A DNA stretch of 64,000 nt from Galaxea fascicularis. Taxonomy: Eukaryota > Cnidaria > Anthozoa > Scleractinia > Euphylliidae. The stretch lies in the NCBI GenBank assembly GCA_948470475.1, contig OX419337.1, positions 31,072,872-31,136,871 on the forward strand, given 5' to 3'. The notes beneath the pieces are model-generated. The model was not told where the DNA came from. It saw only the letters and a program-made list of their open reading frames with translations, and made no database searches. A program made the position numbers and the translations under genes. Shown here piece after piece: positions 11,701-23,579 of this stretch. Within the stretch, counting starts at the first letter, position 1; each line of letters opens with the position of its first letter.

Positions 11701-12760
11701 AATCATAAACAGTATGCATAGTCTTCAGTTTGCTTTTAGCTAGTAAAATGACCGTACGACGTACGATTATGGCAATCGAAATTGCGAGTTGCAATTCGCA
11801 ATACCGACGACCTCGTTGATCCGGTGTGACTACGTTCTCACTGCATCAGTGGTCTCGTAGTAACTCATATCTGATCGCTTTAAATTGACAGCTTTGCGAA
11901 ATGACCGAAAACAAAAAAAGGTGGACTTCTTTGACCTCTCTTTCTATTTGGATTGCATATTTTGGATCTCCTTCTCACTTATGCGGTCTGATCTGTTTTT
12001 GTACAGCACAGTGGGCTACCCATGGCCAAGACTACATTCCGTAAGAATCAGAAACCGAGACAAAACTATCGTCAAACGACACTATGTGATGGATTCTCAG
12101 ATGTACACTTCTGATAACCAGAAAATCGTTTTCTTACAGTCACAGACTTCATGATGTGATCGAAGGTGCTGTAAAATCTCGTCATTTAATGGATAACTGC
12201 CTTGATGTTACAGAATATCGTATTCCCGAACACAACACTTTAGGCTAACAAAACATGGCTTCCTCCAACACACACACACACCTACTAACTCCGCTAGGTA
12301 TCGTGGGAAACACCAAAATGATTTCCGGTAAACTTCCGGTCCAATACATTACAGGTGCTGCATCAATTGGTCATGATTTTTATGTGGGGAAAATACGGAT
12401 ATCTAAAAGTTCTTTGATCGATTGTTCCTGAAAAAAAATGGAAATTTGAACAGTGCTAATTTTCATTTTATTCCTGTTCATTGTGTTCATACTTAATTTT
12501 TCTTTTTCGTGCTCTTTCTTGGTGAAAGAAAGTCATCATAGTTAAGCAACGGCTTCTTTAACTGAAAATTGCTAGTCTAGTTTTATTAATAGAGCATACT
12601 CCAGTCTATAAAAAAATCCGAAGCAATAAACATAACTTGAATTGAAGTTCGCTGTTGTTTGAAAGCCTGGTAGTTTTCAAGTATAATGACGTTTACTTCT
12701 TTGACCCTGTTTCATTGCTTTTATATGTTTTTAATTGACATACATGTGTTCCTTATTACC
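8760..12760. other. Gene-poor spacer between the duplicated segments
   Basis: I see no convincing coding region in this 4 kb. The frames at 11472-11702, 11484-11693 and 11885-12154 lack codon bias or family signature. The stretch contains one inverted-repeat element (10188-11168) and poly-T runs near 8945 and 9605. No relics of CWC22 exons 19-24 could be recognised, so the duplication breakpoint lies near 8750. Confidence 0.5.
10188..11168. mobile_element. Non-autonomous element with short inverted ends
   Basis: The left end reads TAGGCCTTAACACAAATATC and the right end GATATTTGTGTAAAGGCCTA, an almost perfect 20-bp inverted pair about 980 bp apart. Inside, variants of AAATATCTCGGAAA and AATATC recur near 10215, 10770-10800 and 11060-11140, suggesting subterminal repeats. 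No transposase frame is present. The superfamily is not clear; a target duplication is not obvious beyond a possible ACC. Confidence 0.6.
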
Positions 12761-13230
12761 GGTACTATGTAAATCCGCGGCGAGCCATAAGCGTATTCTG
12801 AACAATCAGGTGTCAACAGGTCCTCACAAAAGTTCTTTGTTCCTTGGTTCACACACCACTGATTCGCAGAAAAGCTGAAAATAGAAGATCATCAGGGAGT
12901 GCTCGTCTTGCATAACCCTTCTTCAAAATACATCCGGAGGTTTCGAAATTTCGCATTTCTTTTCTTTTTCAACACTGTCATCGCCTTGTTCTTTTAAAAA
13001 AGCTTAACAGGGTAAACTTTATACACTTCTCAACTAATGCAACCGACTCCATTCCTGAGAATCAGAAACCAAACCGAAACAGTCAACAACCTGTCAGAAC
13101 AGCGCTCTGTGATTGGTTCATACAGTTAAGGTTTCTAAGAAAACCTTAAAATAGAAACTCACAAGCCTCCATTGTTTTCTGTGGTGTGGTGCGTTGCGAA
13201 GATCTTTTCTCGCTTGTCTCTAAAAACAAC

Positions 13231-15477
13231 ATGGAAATCCAAACGTTGTTTTACAATCTTCGCGAAGAAGTATCTTGTCCTGTGTGTTCAGACTTATTTA
13301 AGGATCCCAGACAGCTTCCCTGCCTGCACAGTTTCTGTCTACATTGTTTGCAACACTGGCATCAGGCGAGTGGCGGTCAAGACGCATTCAGATGTCCAAA
13401 GTGCCAAGCCCTTAGCAGAGTACCAGCGAGCGGCGATCTGACGGATCTTCCAGCCAGCTTTTATCTCAACGGTCTGATTGATGTGCTGGCCATTAAAGAA
13501 TGCAGCAAAACCCAAGTAACATGCGGTAACTGCGACAAGAAAAGCTCCGAGGCTTCGTACTGTTTCCAGTGCTGCATATTTTACTGTGAACGGTGCTTAA
13601 TTGGACACAATATGATGAAACCTAATAAAGATCACCGTGTTCTTGCCGTGCAAGAGTTTCAAGAGAAAGATTATGAAGATGTGTTGAAGCGACCTGTGTT
13701 TTGTCCGAGACAAGGACACCAGAAAGAAGAGCTGAAGTACGTTTGCAAGAATTGTGAGACGTCAGCTTGTCAAACTTGTGTCAATTTGGATCACGGCGGA
13801 CATAAACTGAAATTAATCGAAGAAGAAGCTGCAGCCCAAAAGATCGAGATGAAAGCTGTCATACAAAACCAAAGAGACTTCTTACGAGAAAAGATCAGCG
13901 CAGTTTCTCAACTAGATGAAGACTACGCTAAAGTTCTTCAACAAGGAGAAAACATGATAAAAGATGTCGAAAAGATTGCAAACACCTTGATAAAAACAAT
14001 TCAAGCGAAGAAGCAAAATATCATCATCAAGGTGGAAAACGAAATGAAGAAATCGCTTGAAAGTCTAACAACAGAAAAGAACGAAATTCAACAGCAAATA
14101 AAGTTGACGGAATCTTCGCTGGAAAATGCTGATAGACTATTAGCTCGAAGTACAAACGCTGAGGTCGTTCAGCTGAAAAAGACATTGAAAACAATTTTTG
14201 ATAGAGTCGATCAAACCAAGCCAATCGCCCGTGACCCTGAAGGTCTTCTTCCGTTAGTGTTTGTGGAGAATCAGAGGATGCTGCACACTGTCACCGATCA
14301 AGAAATTGGTTTCTTAGAAGATCCGCGCCTCCGAACAAAAGTGAGCGAATCTGTCACAGACGGCGAAGGACTAAATGAAGGAACCATTGGACGTGAAGCT
14401 AAATTCAGTTTAATCACAAGAAATGCTAATAAAAGACAGTGTTATAACAATGATGACAATGTAACAGTAGAAATCAGAGACGAGCAAGGACGAGAATGCG
14501 TGACAAAAGTACAAATAGATGATAACAAAGACGGTGTCTACAACATTAGCTATTCTCCCAGTGTTCAAGGTAGATGTAAATTATCAATTAAAGTAAATGG
14601 GGAAGATGTTCAGGGAAGCCCTTTTACTGTTGTTGCAAAACCATTCCATCTCAAACCCCTTTTGTCTTTTGGAACAAAAGGCTCGGCTGATGGAATGTTT
14701 CAGCGTCCTTGGGAAGTGAAAGTGAATCACAGGAATGAAATAGCAGTAGCTGATTGGGGGAACCACAGGGTTCAAATCTTCAACAATAATGGCAATTTCA
14801 TGAGATCGTTTGGTCGTCAAGGTAGAAACAACGGAGAATTTAACTATCCTGTTGGAATAGCATTCGATAAAGATGGAAATATTTATGTAGCAGACAATGG
14901 TAACCACAGAATTCAGCGTTTTTCTGGGGAGGGTAGGTACATGAGTCAGTTTGGAGGGAAGGGAAGCCTTGATAGTCAGCTCTCTGATCCTTGGGGTTTA
15001 TCATTGGATTCCAATGGTAACGTTATTGTTGCCGATACTGGTAACAAACTGATTAAGATCTTTTCTCCTGATGGCAATTTTCTAATGAAGATAGGTGGGC
15101 CTGGATCTTTTAGTTTTCCTGTCCACTGTGTTCAGTGTGACGAATATCTCATAGTGTCAGACTCAAATGATCATAGCATTAAAGTGTTTACTAGGGAGGG
15201 GGAGTATAAGTATAAGTTTGGTAAGCGGGGGGGAGGGGATGGGGAGTTCAATTATCCTCGTTTTTTGACAGTGACTAAGACAGATCTGATAATGGTCTGT
15301 GATCAGGGTAATCACAGAATACAAGCCTTTCATCTGAATGGGAAGTTTGTTGGTAAGTTTGGAACAAATGGAAACAACTTAGGGGAATTTAAGTGTCCAT
15401 TTGCTGCTTCAGTTCTAAGGAATAACCAAATCGTTGTGTCTGAATGGCAAAATCATCGCGTTCAAATAATGGAGTGA
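13231..15477 (+). CDS. TRIM-NHL protein, copy 2 (TRIM71/LIN-41-like architecture)
   Basis: Intronless, 748 aa, a close paralogue of the protein at 3456-5702 with the same domains in the same positions: C3HC4 RING 16-58, two B-boxes, coiled coil, filamin domain, six NHL repeats. I chose MEIQTLFYNL at 13231 as the start because it matches copy 1. An in-frame ATG 45 bases upstream has no counterpart there. Differences cluster around B-box 2 (copy 1 KERELEYICKRCETAVCQM, copy 2 QKEELKYVCKNCETSACQT) and in NHL blades 1 and 6, while the RING is almost unchanged. This suggests the ubiquitin-ligase front end is conserved and the propeller or partner surface has drifted. The gene is convergent with CWC22, about 1.6 kb away. 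Confidence 0.93.
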   Translation: MEIQTLFYNLREEVSCPVCSDLFKDPRQLPCLHSFCLHCLQHWHQASGGQDAFRCPKCQALSRVPASGDLTDLPASFYLNGLIDVLAIKECSKTQVTCGNCDKKSSEASYCFQCCIFYCERCLIGHNMMKPNKDHRVLAVQEFQEKDYEDVLKRPVFCPRQGHQKEELKYVCKNCETSACQTCVNLDHGGHKLKLIEEEAAAQKIEMKAVIQNQRDFLREKISAVSQLDEDYAKVLQQGENMIKDVEKIANTLIKTIQAKKQNIIIKVENEMKKSLESLTTEKNEIQQQIKLTESSLENADRLLARSTNAEVVQLKKTLKTIFDRVDQTKPIARDPEGLLPLVFVENQRMLHTVTDQEIGFLEDPRLRTKVSESVTDGEGLNEGTIGREAKFSLITRNANKRQCYNNDDNVTVEIRDEQGRECVTKVQIDDNKDGVYNISYSPSVQGRCKLSIKVNGEDVQGSPFTVVAKPFHLKPLLSFGTKGSADGMFQRPWEVKVNHRNEIAVADWGNHRVQIFNNNGNFMRSFGRQGRNNGEFNYPVGIAFDKDGNIYVADNGNHRIQRFSGEGRYMSQFGGKGSLDSQLSDPWGLSLDSNGNVIVADTGNKLIKIFSPDGNFLMKIGGPGSFSFPVHCVQCDEYLIVSDSNDHSIKVFTREGEYKYKFGKRGGGDGEFNYPRFLTVTKTDLIMVCDQGNHRIQAFHLNGKFVGKFGTNGNNLGEFKCPFAASVLRNNQIVVSEWQNHRVQIME

Positions 15478-15707
15478 ATAATTGTTTTTATCCCAATGCA
15501 AAGAACAGTCTCTGAGCATTGATGTAAATTTTATTCTGTTAGATTTTGTATGTTTTGAAATAGTCATTCTGGGCCCTTGGAATGGAACCAAATTATATTA
15601 TTTACTTTAACTGTTGTTAGGGCTATAAATAATTAATTTTTGTTCCCCCGTGCACAGAAACCAAAATTCCCCATGACGTGTTAAAAATTTTATTCAGTGA
15701 ATTCATC

Positions 15708-15713
15708 AATAAA
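15708..15713 (+). terminator. Candidate poly(A) signal of TRIM copy 2
   Basis: AATAAA lies 231 bases after the stop codon of the second TRIM gene, in an AT-rich flank. It is the first canonical hexamer downstream. A second candidate cluster, AAATAAATAAAT, lies near 16290. Confidence 0.4.
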
Positions 15714-16947
15714 CAATGTCTAAGAACGACGTTAGTATGTTTTTGTCACATTAATATTTAGTTTAGATAGTTCAATATTTGGTTCCTCATTAGCTGGCGT
15801 CGCTTGATATATTGATGTATTTTTGCTGGAAAACGATACTTGTTTGCAGCATGCAGTCATTAGTGATATCCCCCGCCTGATAAAGCGTCAATTTTTTCTT
15901 TGCTACAGCTGAAACCTCAGGGTTCATTGACCAATTATTTTGATTATTTAAAGGTGATTAATTTAGGGGGCATTTGATATCTGCCGTGATGGGATATACC
16001 GCCCTTTGCAGATTATATGATTAGAATTAGAATTAGAATTACAACTTTACATCTAGTACAACTTGAGTGCGTTATGTTGTAAAGTGTTTACTTTTTAATC
16101 AGGTACACGCATTTGCGTTTTTAGCTTTAAGTTGTTACGTTACTGGAAAACAGATAATTGACTGTCAAAGTATTATTATAGATTAGTTATTGTTGTATCA
16201 CTCTTGGAGTACATGGTTATTCATTTTAACCTTTTCAGTGTATTCCAAAATGTGCATATCAAAGCTATAAATCTCAGGTTGATTGTGTAAAATAAATAAA
16301 TAGATTGGTGTATGAAATAGTTGTGTCATCAGCAGTTACTTTTAATCGAAAAATGTTTTGTTGTGGAGATGACAAATATAAGTTCTTGTTTTGATGTTAG
16401 AATTAGGATTATAGATGAAATAAAAAACATCCTATGTAGGGATTACTGAATGTCAATTCAACTCTCCAAGACTCCTCTGAAAAAAGCTATCAACTCGATT
16501 TTGCCATCCTTTCTAGCTCTCCCCAGCCATGAACTGTATGTTCTCCCGCGTTTCTTTAGCGAGAAATCTGACTGGTGTAAAGAAGGCAGCAGTGAGATCT
16601 GAGAAAAAAAGGTCGAGAGAAACCTTTATTCTCAGATCCCACGTTTGAAGATGTAGCAGAAACAGGAAACAGGGGCAGGGGGGGACATTATGGCAATGTC
16701 CTGATCTTAAGAATGAATAGCTTGATTGTACAATGTCATCGGCTCAAAAATGCGCTAAACAATGGGGTAGTAATAAAGTTACAAACAAGTAATTTCGTTG
16801 TTGTTTTTGTAAGATGGGATGATAATCAACCACACAAAACCAAAAGAGAACCCTTGCCTCACCGATGCTCCATCTCTATTCCCAGCATTCCATACGGAGC
16901 TAGATGACGATCAGAATCACAAACAATGATTAATACTTTCAATGTAG

Positions 16948-16953
16948 TTTATT
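16948..16953 (-). terminator. Candidate poly(A) signal of CWC22
   Basis: On the minus strand AATAAA occurs about 160 bases after the CWC22 stop codon. The same hexamer in the same context is kept in the relic copy at 7427-7432, supporting its use before the duplication. Confidence 0.5.
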
Positions 16954-17114
16954 TACATGGTTTGCAGGATAAAAAGTTAAACAAGCAGATGTATGTGGCG
17001 AGTTTAGTTCTTGTTAAGAAATTCTGATTCTACCCTGGTCACACGATTGCCCCACATGGTACATACTGAACACAAATGTTTCTGTTCAAGACAGTGTTTT
17101 CTCGAGTTGTAATT

Positions 17115-17961
17115 TCATCGTCTTTTCTTGTGTTTTCTTGTCTCTTTTTTCTTATGAGTTTGCTTCTTTTTGTGCCTGACGACAAAGAAGAAAAATGATG
17201 ATCAGCTTAATAGGACCTTGTGACTTACGTTATACTGGACAAATGATCCTAGACAACTTTTTCGGTTCAAAAGTATTGTGAATTATCTCACTTATTTGGT
17301 AAACCCGAAACCCTAAAGAGGAAATTAGACAACTATTAAAATTACATTCTGACCTTTTCTTCCGATTATCGTCTGATGACTCTTCGGAAGATTCCGAGGA
17401 TTCTTCAGAGCTTGAGCTATCTGTAGACACATAAAACAAGCTACAATTAGTTTGGTCACCAAAAATATTAAGTTACAAAGAGGTTCCTATAAGCTACCGG
17501 CGCTGTGGCTTCAATATACAACTTTCATTCGCCGTGTGGTGCTTGAAACCGACCTCCCTGCTTAGTAACAAAACCTGGTGTAACCAGCGGACTAGGACCC
17601 TTGGTTTGAGTTCGAACGTCGACGGAACAAGCAAGCCCGATTACAAAGTCTTTGAAAACAAATTTTCAAAACAGGGTGATCGGGTTTCGTTGCAATAACA
17701 AGTTTCAGTCTGCCTCTTACATCTTAATAGTCAACCAAAATATGGTAGCTGTCGGCAGAACAAAACTTTCTTTAATCCAGCAGCTCAATGCAAAGTTTCA
17801 ACCTAATGCTCTGTAGCCTGGCCTGAATAAAATTAGCTTTGTTCCACACACCTTCACTGCTGCTGTCAACAGACGAATCTGAGTCGCTGTCACTTGCCCC
17901 AGTCCTTTGCTGAGCCATAATCATTTTCGGGGCGTTCTTTAGATGTTCTCTTAGTTCATCG
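17115..17961 (-). CDS. CWC22: CWC22 exons 25-27: C-terminal tail
   Basis: Exon 25 completes [19 protein letters not shown] and then becomes serine/aspartate rich. Exon 26 is almost pure serine and glutamate ([18 protein letters not shown]). Exon 27 is a short basic end, [19 protein letters not shown], then TGA at 17115-17117. The vertebrate protein has a far longer RS-rich tail, so this is a compact version. All three exons fall in the duplicated block and are decayed in the left copy. Confidence 0.88.
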
Positions 17962-20900
17962 CTGAAAAACAAACTCCTGTTGTTACTGCACATGCATTCT
18001 GTGCATCTCTGGATTGCTTAGTACACTGGGATTCCTGCAAACCCACCTCTGGCATTCGTTCATTTAAAGCAAATTTATACGGTGGAATCACATCAGAATT
18101 CAACCTTCCAGAGGGTCAAGAAATTTCTGGTGATGCCTAAATTAAAACTACAAAACGTTTGATACATTTGAGATTTGTCGAAGTCCTCTTTCGGAACTCT
18201 ACGGTATAGCAGACTGCAAAAAAGCCGTATTTTTGTGTTGGTCAAGAATGCATAGCGTGCAACTAGGGAATCAATCTCGCCTCACGCCCTACGCGGCCCG
18301 CGCAAGGATTGCATGCTCGCTCAGGGCTTGCTCGTGGGAATTCACATCAAGAGCATTTTGAAAATCACCGCTTGTGCTTCACACCTTGGAAATTTGAAGA
18401 AAAAAACAAAACGACTGTTTTGCAGTCTAGAGGTATCACTACTAGTGGTAAACAAAACAACTGATTTAGCTGTACTCACGTGACACCTCCCAGTCCAATA
18501 GAAGTAAAGAAGTTGATGGAGAAACGAGTGTTGCGTGGATTGTCATGAGGAAATATCCCTTCGAAATACTCGGCAAGAAATCTTGATGGAATAAGAATAA
18601 AAAGTGATAAGGATTATAAATAAGGACATAAAAAAATACAAATTAGTTTTTCAGATTTTAAGCACAATAACGGAGACTACTTACGGATCTTTGAGGCGTT
18701 CATTAAGTTTGGGGAGACCCATGTATTCAGCAAGTTCTTGGAATAAGATTTTGATAAAAACCCGACTGCAAAAAATAAAATAAAATCATAAGAAATCATA
18801 AAAAAAAAGAAATTTAACCAACTCGTAACGAGTAAGAAAGTTATATGTATCTGGAAACAATGACAGTTATCTTGATGAAGTCAACAGATGGCTTGTTCTT
18901 TCAGAATTCTGCCGTCCAAGAACATCGCTAACCCACTTTAGGCAGTCTAAGTGGCAGGCACTCGGGTGCTTGCCTGGAACCAAATACAGTTGAACCTCTC
19001 CTTACGGACATCTCTCTAATACGGACACCTCTATAATACAGACAATTCACTTGGGCCCGGGAAAATGCCCATACATTCTTTCTAAAAATAACCTCTATAA
19101 CACGGACCCTCTATAATACGGACAACGGACACGAAATCTCGGCCCCAGCGAGAAAATTCTCTCTAATACGGACACTTTGCTCTGCCACTTCGGTGTCCGT
19201 TTTAGAGAGGTTTGACTGTATGACAAAATTTTCTTTTGAAAATCCTCAGTTCAAACTTTTCACGAGATCATGTTGTTTGTTGTCCGCTGAGACATTTTAC
19301 TTTAACCTACCAATCTCTGTCCCTGAGGGAACGGAACAAGTATCAAAGAGCATTAAGAAAGCCTTACAACACGTAAGGATGTTCTAGTATCTGAGTCGGC
19401 AGAGAAAGGCATGCTATCAGTCGTTACAGACCAGACTGGGCTTTGAAGTGCTATTCGACACGTACAGTCAGTCAGAATGGTCTTTCAAAATCATCTTGAA
19501 TAAACACCTAAAAACGACGTGTTGTAGATGAAACGAGCGCGTTATCCGCAAAGGTTGGACCATGAGTATTTAGAATTCTACCCCGGCTCATCAAAACTCC
19601 TACTGTGTACATACCTTGAAGAAGTTGTGTCGTCCTCATTTAATTTAATACAAGCGAGTACCTGGTTAAAAGGCAGAATTGCAATTAATACAAATTTAGA
19701 ACCACATTTCATAATGGTTATTGTCGTTTGCTTGCATTTCGTCAAATCGTCAAATGTTGTCATAAATGTCTAACACTGAATCAAGCAATGAGGGAGAAGT
19801 CCGGGAGGAGAGGGTGTAGTCTTCAAACATTAAGAAATTCTATTCACCTGGCCCTCCCCTCCCCTACAGCCAGTCACATTCACTACTTTGCTAAGACAGT
19901 TTAAACCTCCAATCTAAAACTGAGTAGCTTATCAGCCACCCCCCCCCCCCCCCGCCAAAAAAATGCTCAGGACAACAGCCCCACCTCCAACCCCCACCCT
20001 TTACAGTGCAAGGTGAAACAAAAGAACGACAAACCCCCACCCTTCCCCCGACCCAACCCACCGCAAACACAACCAACGCACCCCTTGAAATATTCCAGCA
20101 TAAAGTTCAACACCCAAGATACGCATTTACCACAACCATTAGGCTAGAAGACACACTACTACAAATTTTTATGCCGAATTGACTCATTTTCGCATCAGTC
20201 AAACCACAACATGGCAGCAAATGCTCATAATTTTACATGACGTTAAGTTCTTCCTCTGCCCCAATAACACTTACAGTCCAAGGAATGGCATCCGTGAAAA
20301 GAAGATGCGCGAAAAACTTTGCCACATTCCTGAGTTTGTTTGTTTCAAGGCGGTGAATTGTGTCATACTATAAAAGAAGAGAATATAAAAAAAACACCTC
20401 ACATTAGATTGAACTTTCTTTAATTTTAAATTTGATTTTTAGTGCGCAAAATGAGGGTAGGCATGCTAAATATGAAACAAAATTATACAGCCTGCAAAAA
20501 GCAGAAAACTATAATTAAAATTATTCCACGCTCTGCTTACTTGTTCATTGAATGTCTTGATGTATTCTTCCATATATGCTTTATTCAGCTGACAGAACCT
20601 CTATAAAAAGATTAAATCAACCGTGGAGTTTAATTATCCATCAAACTGAGAGCACAGTTCTAAGCACTGCAAACTAACCTGGGCCAGCAACCCAAAGAAC
20701 TTTTCGTATGACCGCTGCTGAGCGCAACAGTCAATGATCATTGTACAAAACTCCGGCTGTAAAATGAAAGAACAATAACTTCATTTTAAATAACTTAAAA
20801 ACAAGCAGGTAACGTGTTTACGTGAGAGTTTCAATTTTAATAGCCTGCAAACAGGCTCTCCATTTGGGTATTCCGAGAGATGGTCGTGTCGACTTGCTCA

Positions 20901-23547
20901 AAATGGCACGCGGTCAAAGATCGGGGATTGGGGTGGGCAAGAGAAGGGAGAGCCTGCAATGGTCTTTGTAAGATTTGAGTTCTGCCCCCTTTTCCGCTTG
21001 ACTGATCTGTCAAATTATCAAAGTGAAATGAACCAATCAGAACGAACCGGAAATGACCTTTTGGGTCAAGGCGGCTGTCAAAAAACATTTCTGCGACACG
21101 TCCGCTTGTTTACGCGTAAGTTGTTTTGTTATGAACTCGGATCCAGAAACTCCAACGAAACATATTGACGCAAAACTGGAAGGAAACCACAAAGCGTCAA
21201 ATCGGTTGACGAATTTTGCAGAATTTGCAAGTGTTCATTGAGGACAAAATAAGGCTTTCTGGGGTCTTTTGTGAACGTTTTCAAACCTTGTACCAGAGAG
21301 GGATTTTTAATCGCGAAGTCACTGATTCTCTTATATATGTAGACGAACATTTCGCAGTTAACTAACTGCAAAGTCCTTCGCTTCTGTAATATATATAGAG
21401 AGACATTTTTGCTAAATTTCATTTGTCTCTATTAAGTGACATAAATGCAAACTTTGCAATTGTAAAATCTCTCGATTTTAAAATGTAGTTTTTGAATCTT
21501 CCTTGGCAAAGAAAACGATCAACCTTGTCAGAGTGGAGCACAATTATCCGATTCGAATCTCCTGGCACATCTCAATATCGACGACCTTCTGGACAACACC
21601 GCAAGCGTCAAAGTCTTAGTTTTGTCTTCGAATGGGGATGTGATGATTAGAACACCTGACGATAAAGCTACAATTTGCCTAATAAAGAATCGGGCGCTTA
21701 AGAGGGGGAAAGCAGCTGCAAATGCTTTTATTGTACACAAAGCTATGCGCGCTTATCCCACCAGTTAAGAGTTTGACACTACATGTATTTTGAAATGTAG
21801 AGACGTTGACGAGCTCGCAATGTTCTCGAACAAACTCATTGTGAAGAAAAATGAAGTGTATTTGCCGCTATGGAACGCCTGCATTCGTGGGTCGAGGGCA
21901 CACCGCTTCGGCCAAGGCAAGTACAAAATCAGGCAACTGAGGGAGGTTTCCAAACACGTCTGAGCTTTCGAGTTCCACTGCTTTCAATCCTCAGAGAATT
22001 CGCATCTTCTTCCATCTGATCTGCAGTGTTGTTCTCGAGGAGTCCAGCGATTTCACCACAGCGAAAACTTGAAACACAAAGCTTTTTCCAATGCTTGTAG
22101 TCAACACGGTTAGCACATCCTCTCTTACATGTAATTGCCAGCTATTGCTCTTTCTGATCAATTCGCTTTGAAGATCTTAAATTCAAAGACGAGATAGCTT
22201 CAATCCGCATTCACGGTCGCCATGTCGAATTTACTGAAATACCTCTGTTCACTTATTTGACATGTGTCAAGTCGAACTGGCCAATCAGCAATTTACGTTC
22301 AGAATCTGAACGTAAATACTCAAATCGTACAAGGACCATTGCAGGCTCTCCTCTCTCCCACCCGCCCCAATCTCCTAGCTTTTGACCGCGCACCATTGGA
22401 AAGCAAATCTCGGAATAACCCATACGGAGAGCCTGTTTGCAGGCTACAATTTTAAGTTATGTAAACATGAACAGTTTCGCAATCCGCATACCATGGAGTT
22501 TTGTTCAAATTTTGTTTTAAGAACTATATATAACTGTACAATAAGGAAATTTTCCAATGAAGAAAGCTTTACAATGCTCAACTCAAATCAAATGCTGTTT
22601 CTTGAAGAGAGGGAAAAACCGAAATCCCTAACAATTCTTGGGCCCGAAAAGCCATTTCTAAAACTGCAATCTGGATAGGAAAGTTGCAAAATTTCATGCC
22701 TGGAAACGTCTTCGTTTTTAACATAGAAAAATATGGCACCCGAAATAGGCCCGAAAAGTTTTTTTTTTTTTTTTTTTGGGGGGGGGGGGAGGGGGGGTGA
22801 GAAATACACGCCCGAGTAGAGGACCAACAAACCCAGCTCACTTATGATGCAGAGTCCAGGAATCAAATCTGGGACACACTGGTGGAAGGCCAGCGCTCTC
22901 ACCCATTGTCGTGACCTTACAGTTTGCTGTAATCAATAATTGCAGTTCATTTATTTACCCAGAATTACCAACTGATTATCGTGTTTAAGTTATCACTTTT
23001 AGTGAGCTTTACTTTGTATTTTGTTGATCCGTGTGTTTAACAACGTTGCAACTTCATTGTTAAAACTCACCAGTTGTTCATCTTTGATCTGCATTTTCAA
23101 CAGTTTATGAGCACATTCTTCAAAATCCAAGCTAAATTAAAAACCAAAAAAGGAAGAAAAAATAATGAATCACTTATTAAACCAATGCAATAAAAGTCGC
23201 AAAACTTGGAACTGTCTGATCTACAGCTGCTGTGGGCTGCGATTGAACTTCTAGTTACATCAATTTGTTTGACATTCCTTGCAAGAAAGCAACAATCACT
23301 AAAAACGATTTTTTTATTGAAGATGATGAAAGCCATAATTATTCTTATTGACTAGTGGGAAAAGGCAACAGCTGGAGCTTTCCAGTTGGCCAAACTTTAA
23401 GTCCGCCAATAGACCATTTCCCAATTACCTCAGGCATCTTTTTCAAAGCGAGTTTTGGTGCTCATCCTTTCATATGCAAATCAATTTTCATTCACATGAA
23501 AATGAGTTTAATTTGTGTGTGAACAAAATGGATTTGCATATGAAAGG

Positions 23548-23579
<32 letters not shown>

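Larger units (their letters stand above)
12890..18170 (+). repeat. Segmental duplication, right copy
   Basis: Partner of 3090-8750. It contains the second intact TRIM-NHL gene and, convergent with it, the 3' exons 25-27 of the working CWC22 gene with their polyadenylation signal. Because only this copy is joined to the rest of CWC22, it is likely to keep the ancestral arrangement, but the direction of duplication is an inference. Confidence 0.8.

Noticed and set aside
13186..13230. Upstream in-frame ATG giving a 15-residue longer TRIM copy 2
   Set aside because: The first TRIM copy has no equivalent extension and both copies share the MEIQTLFYNL start.
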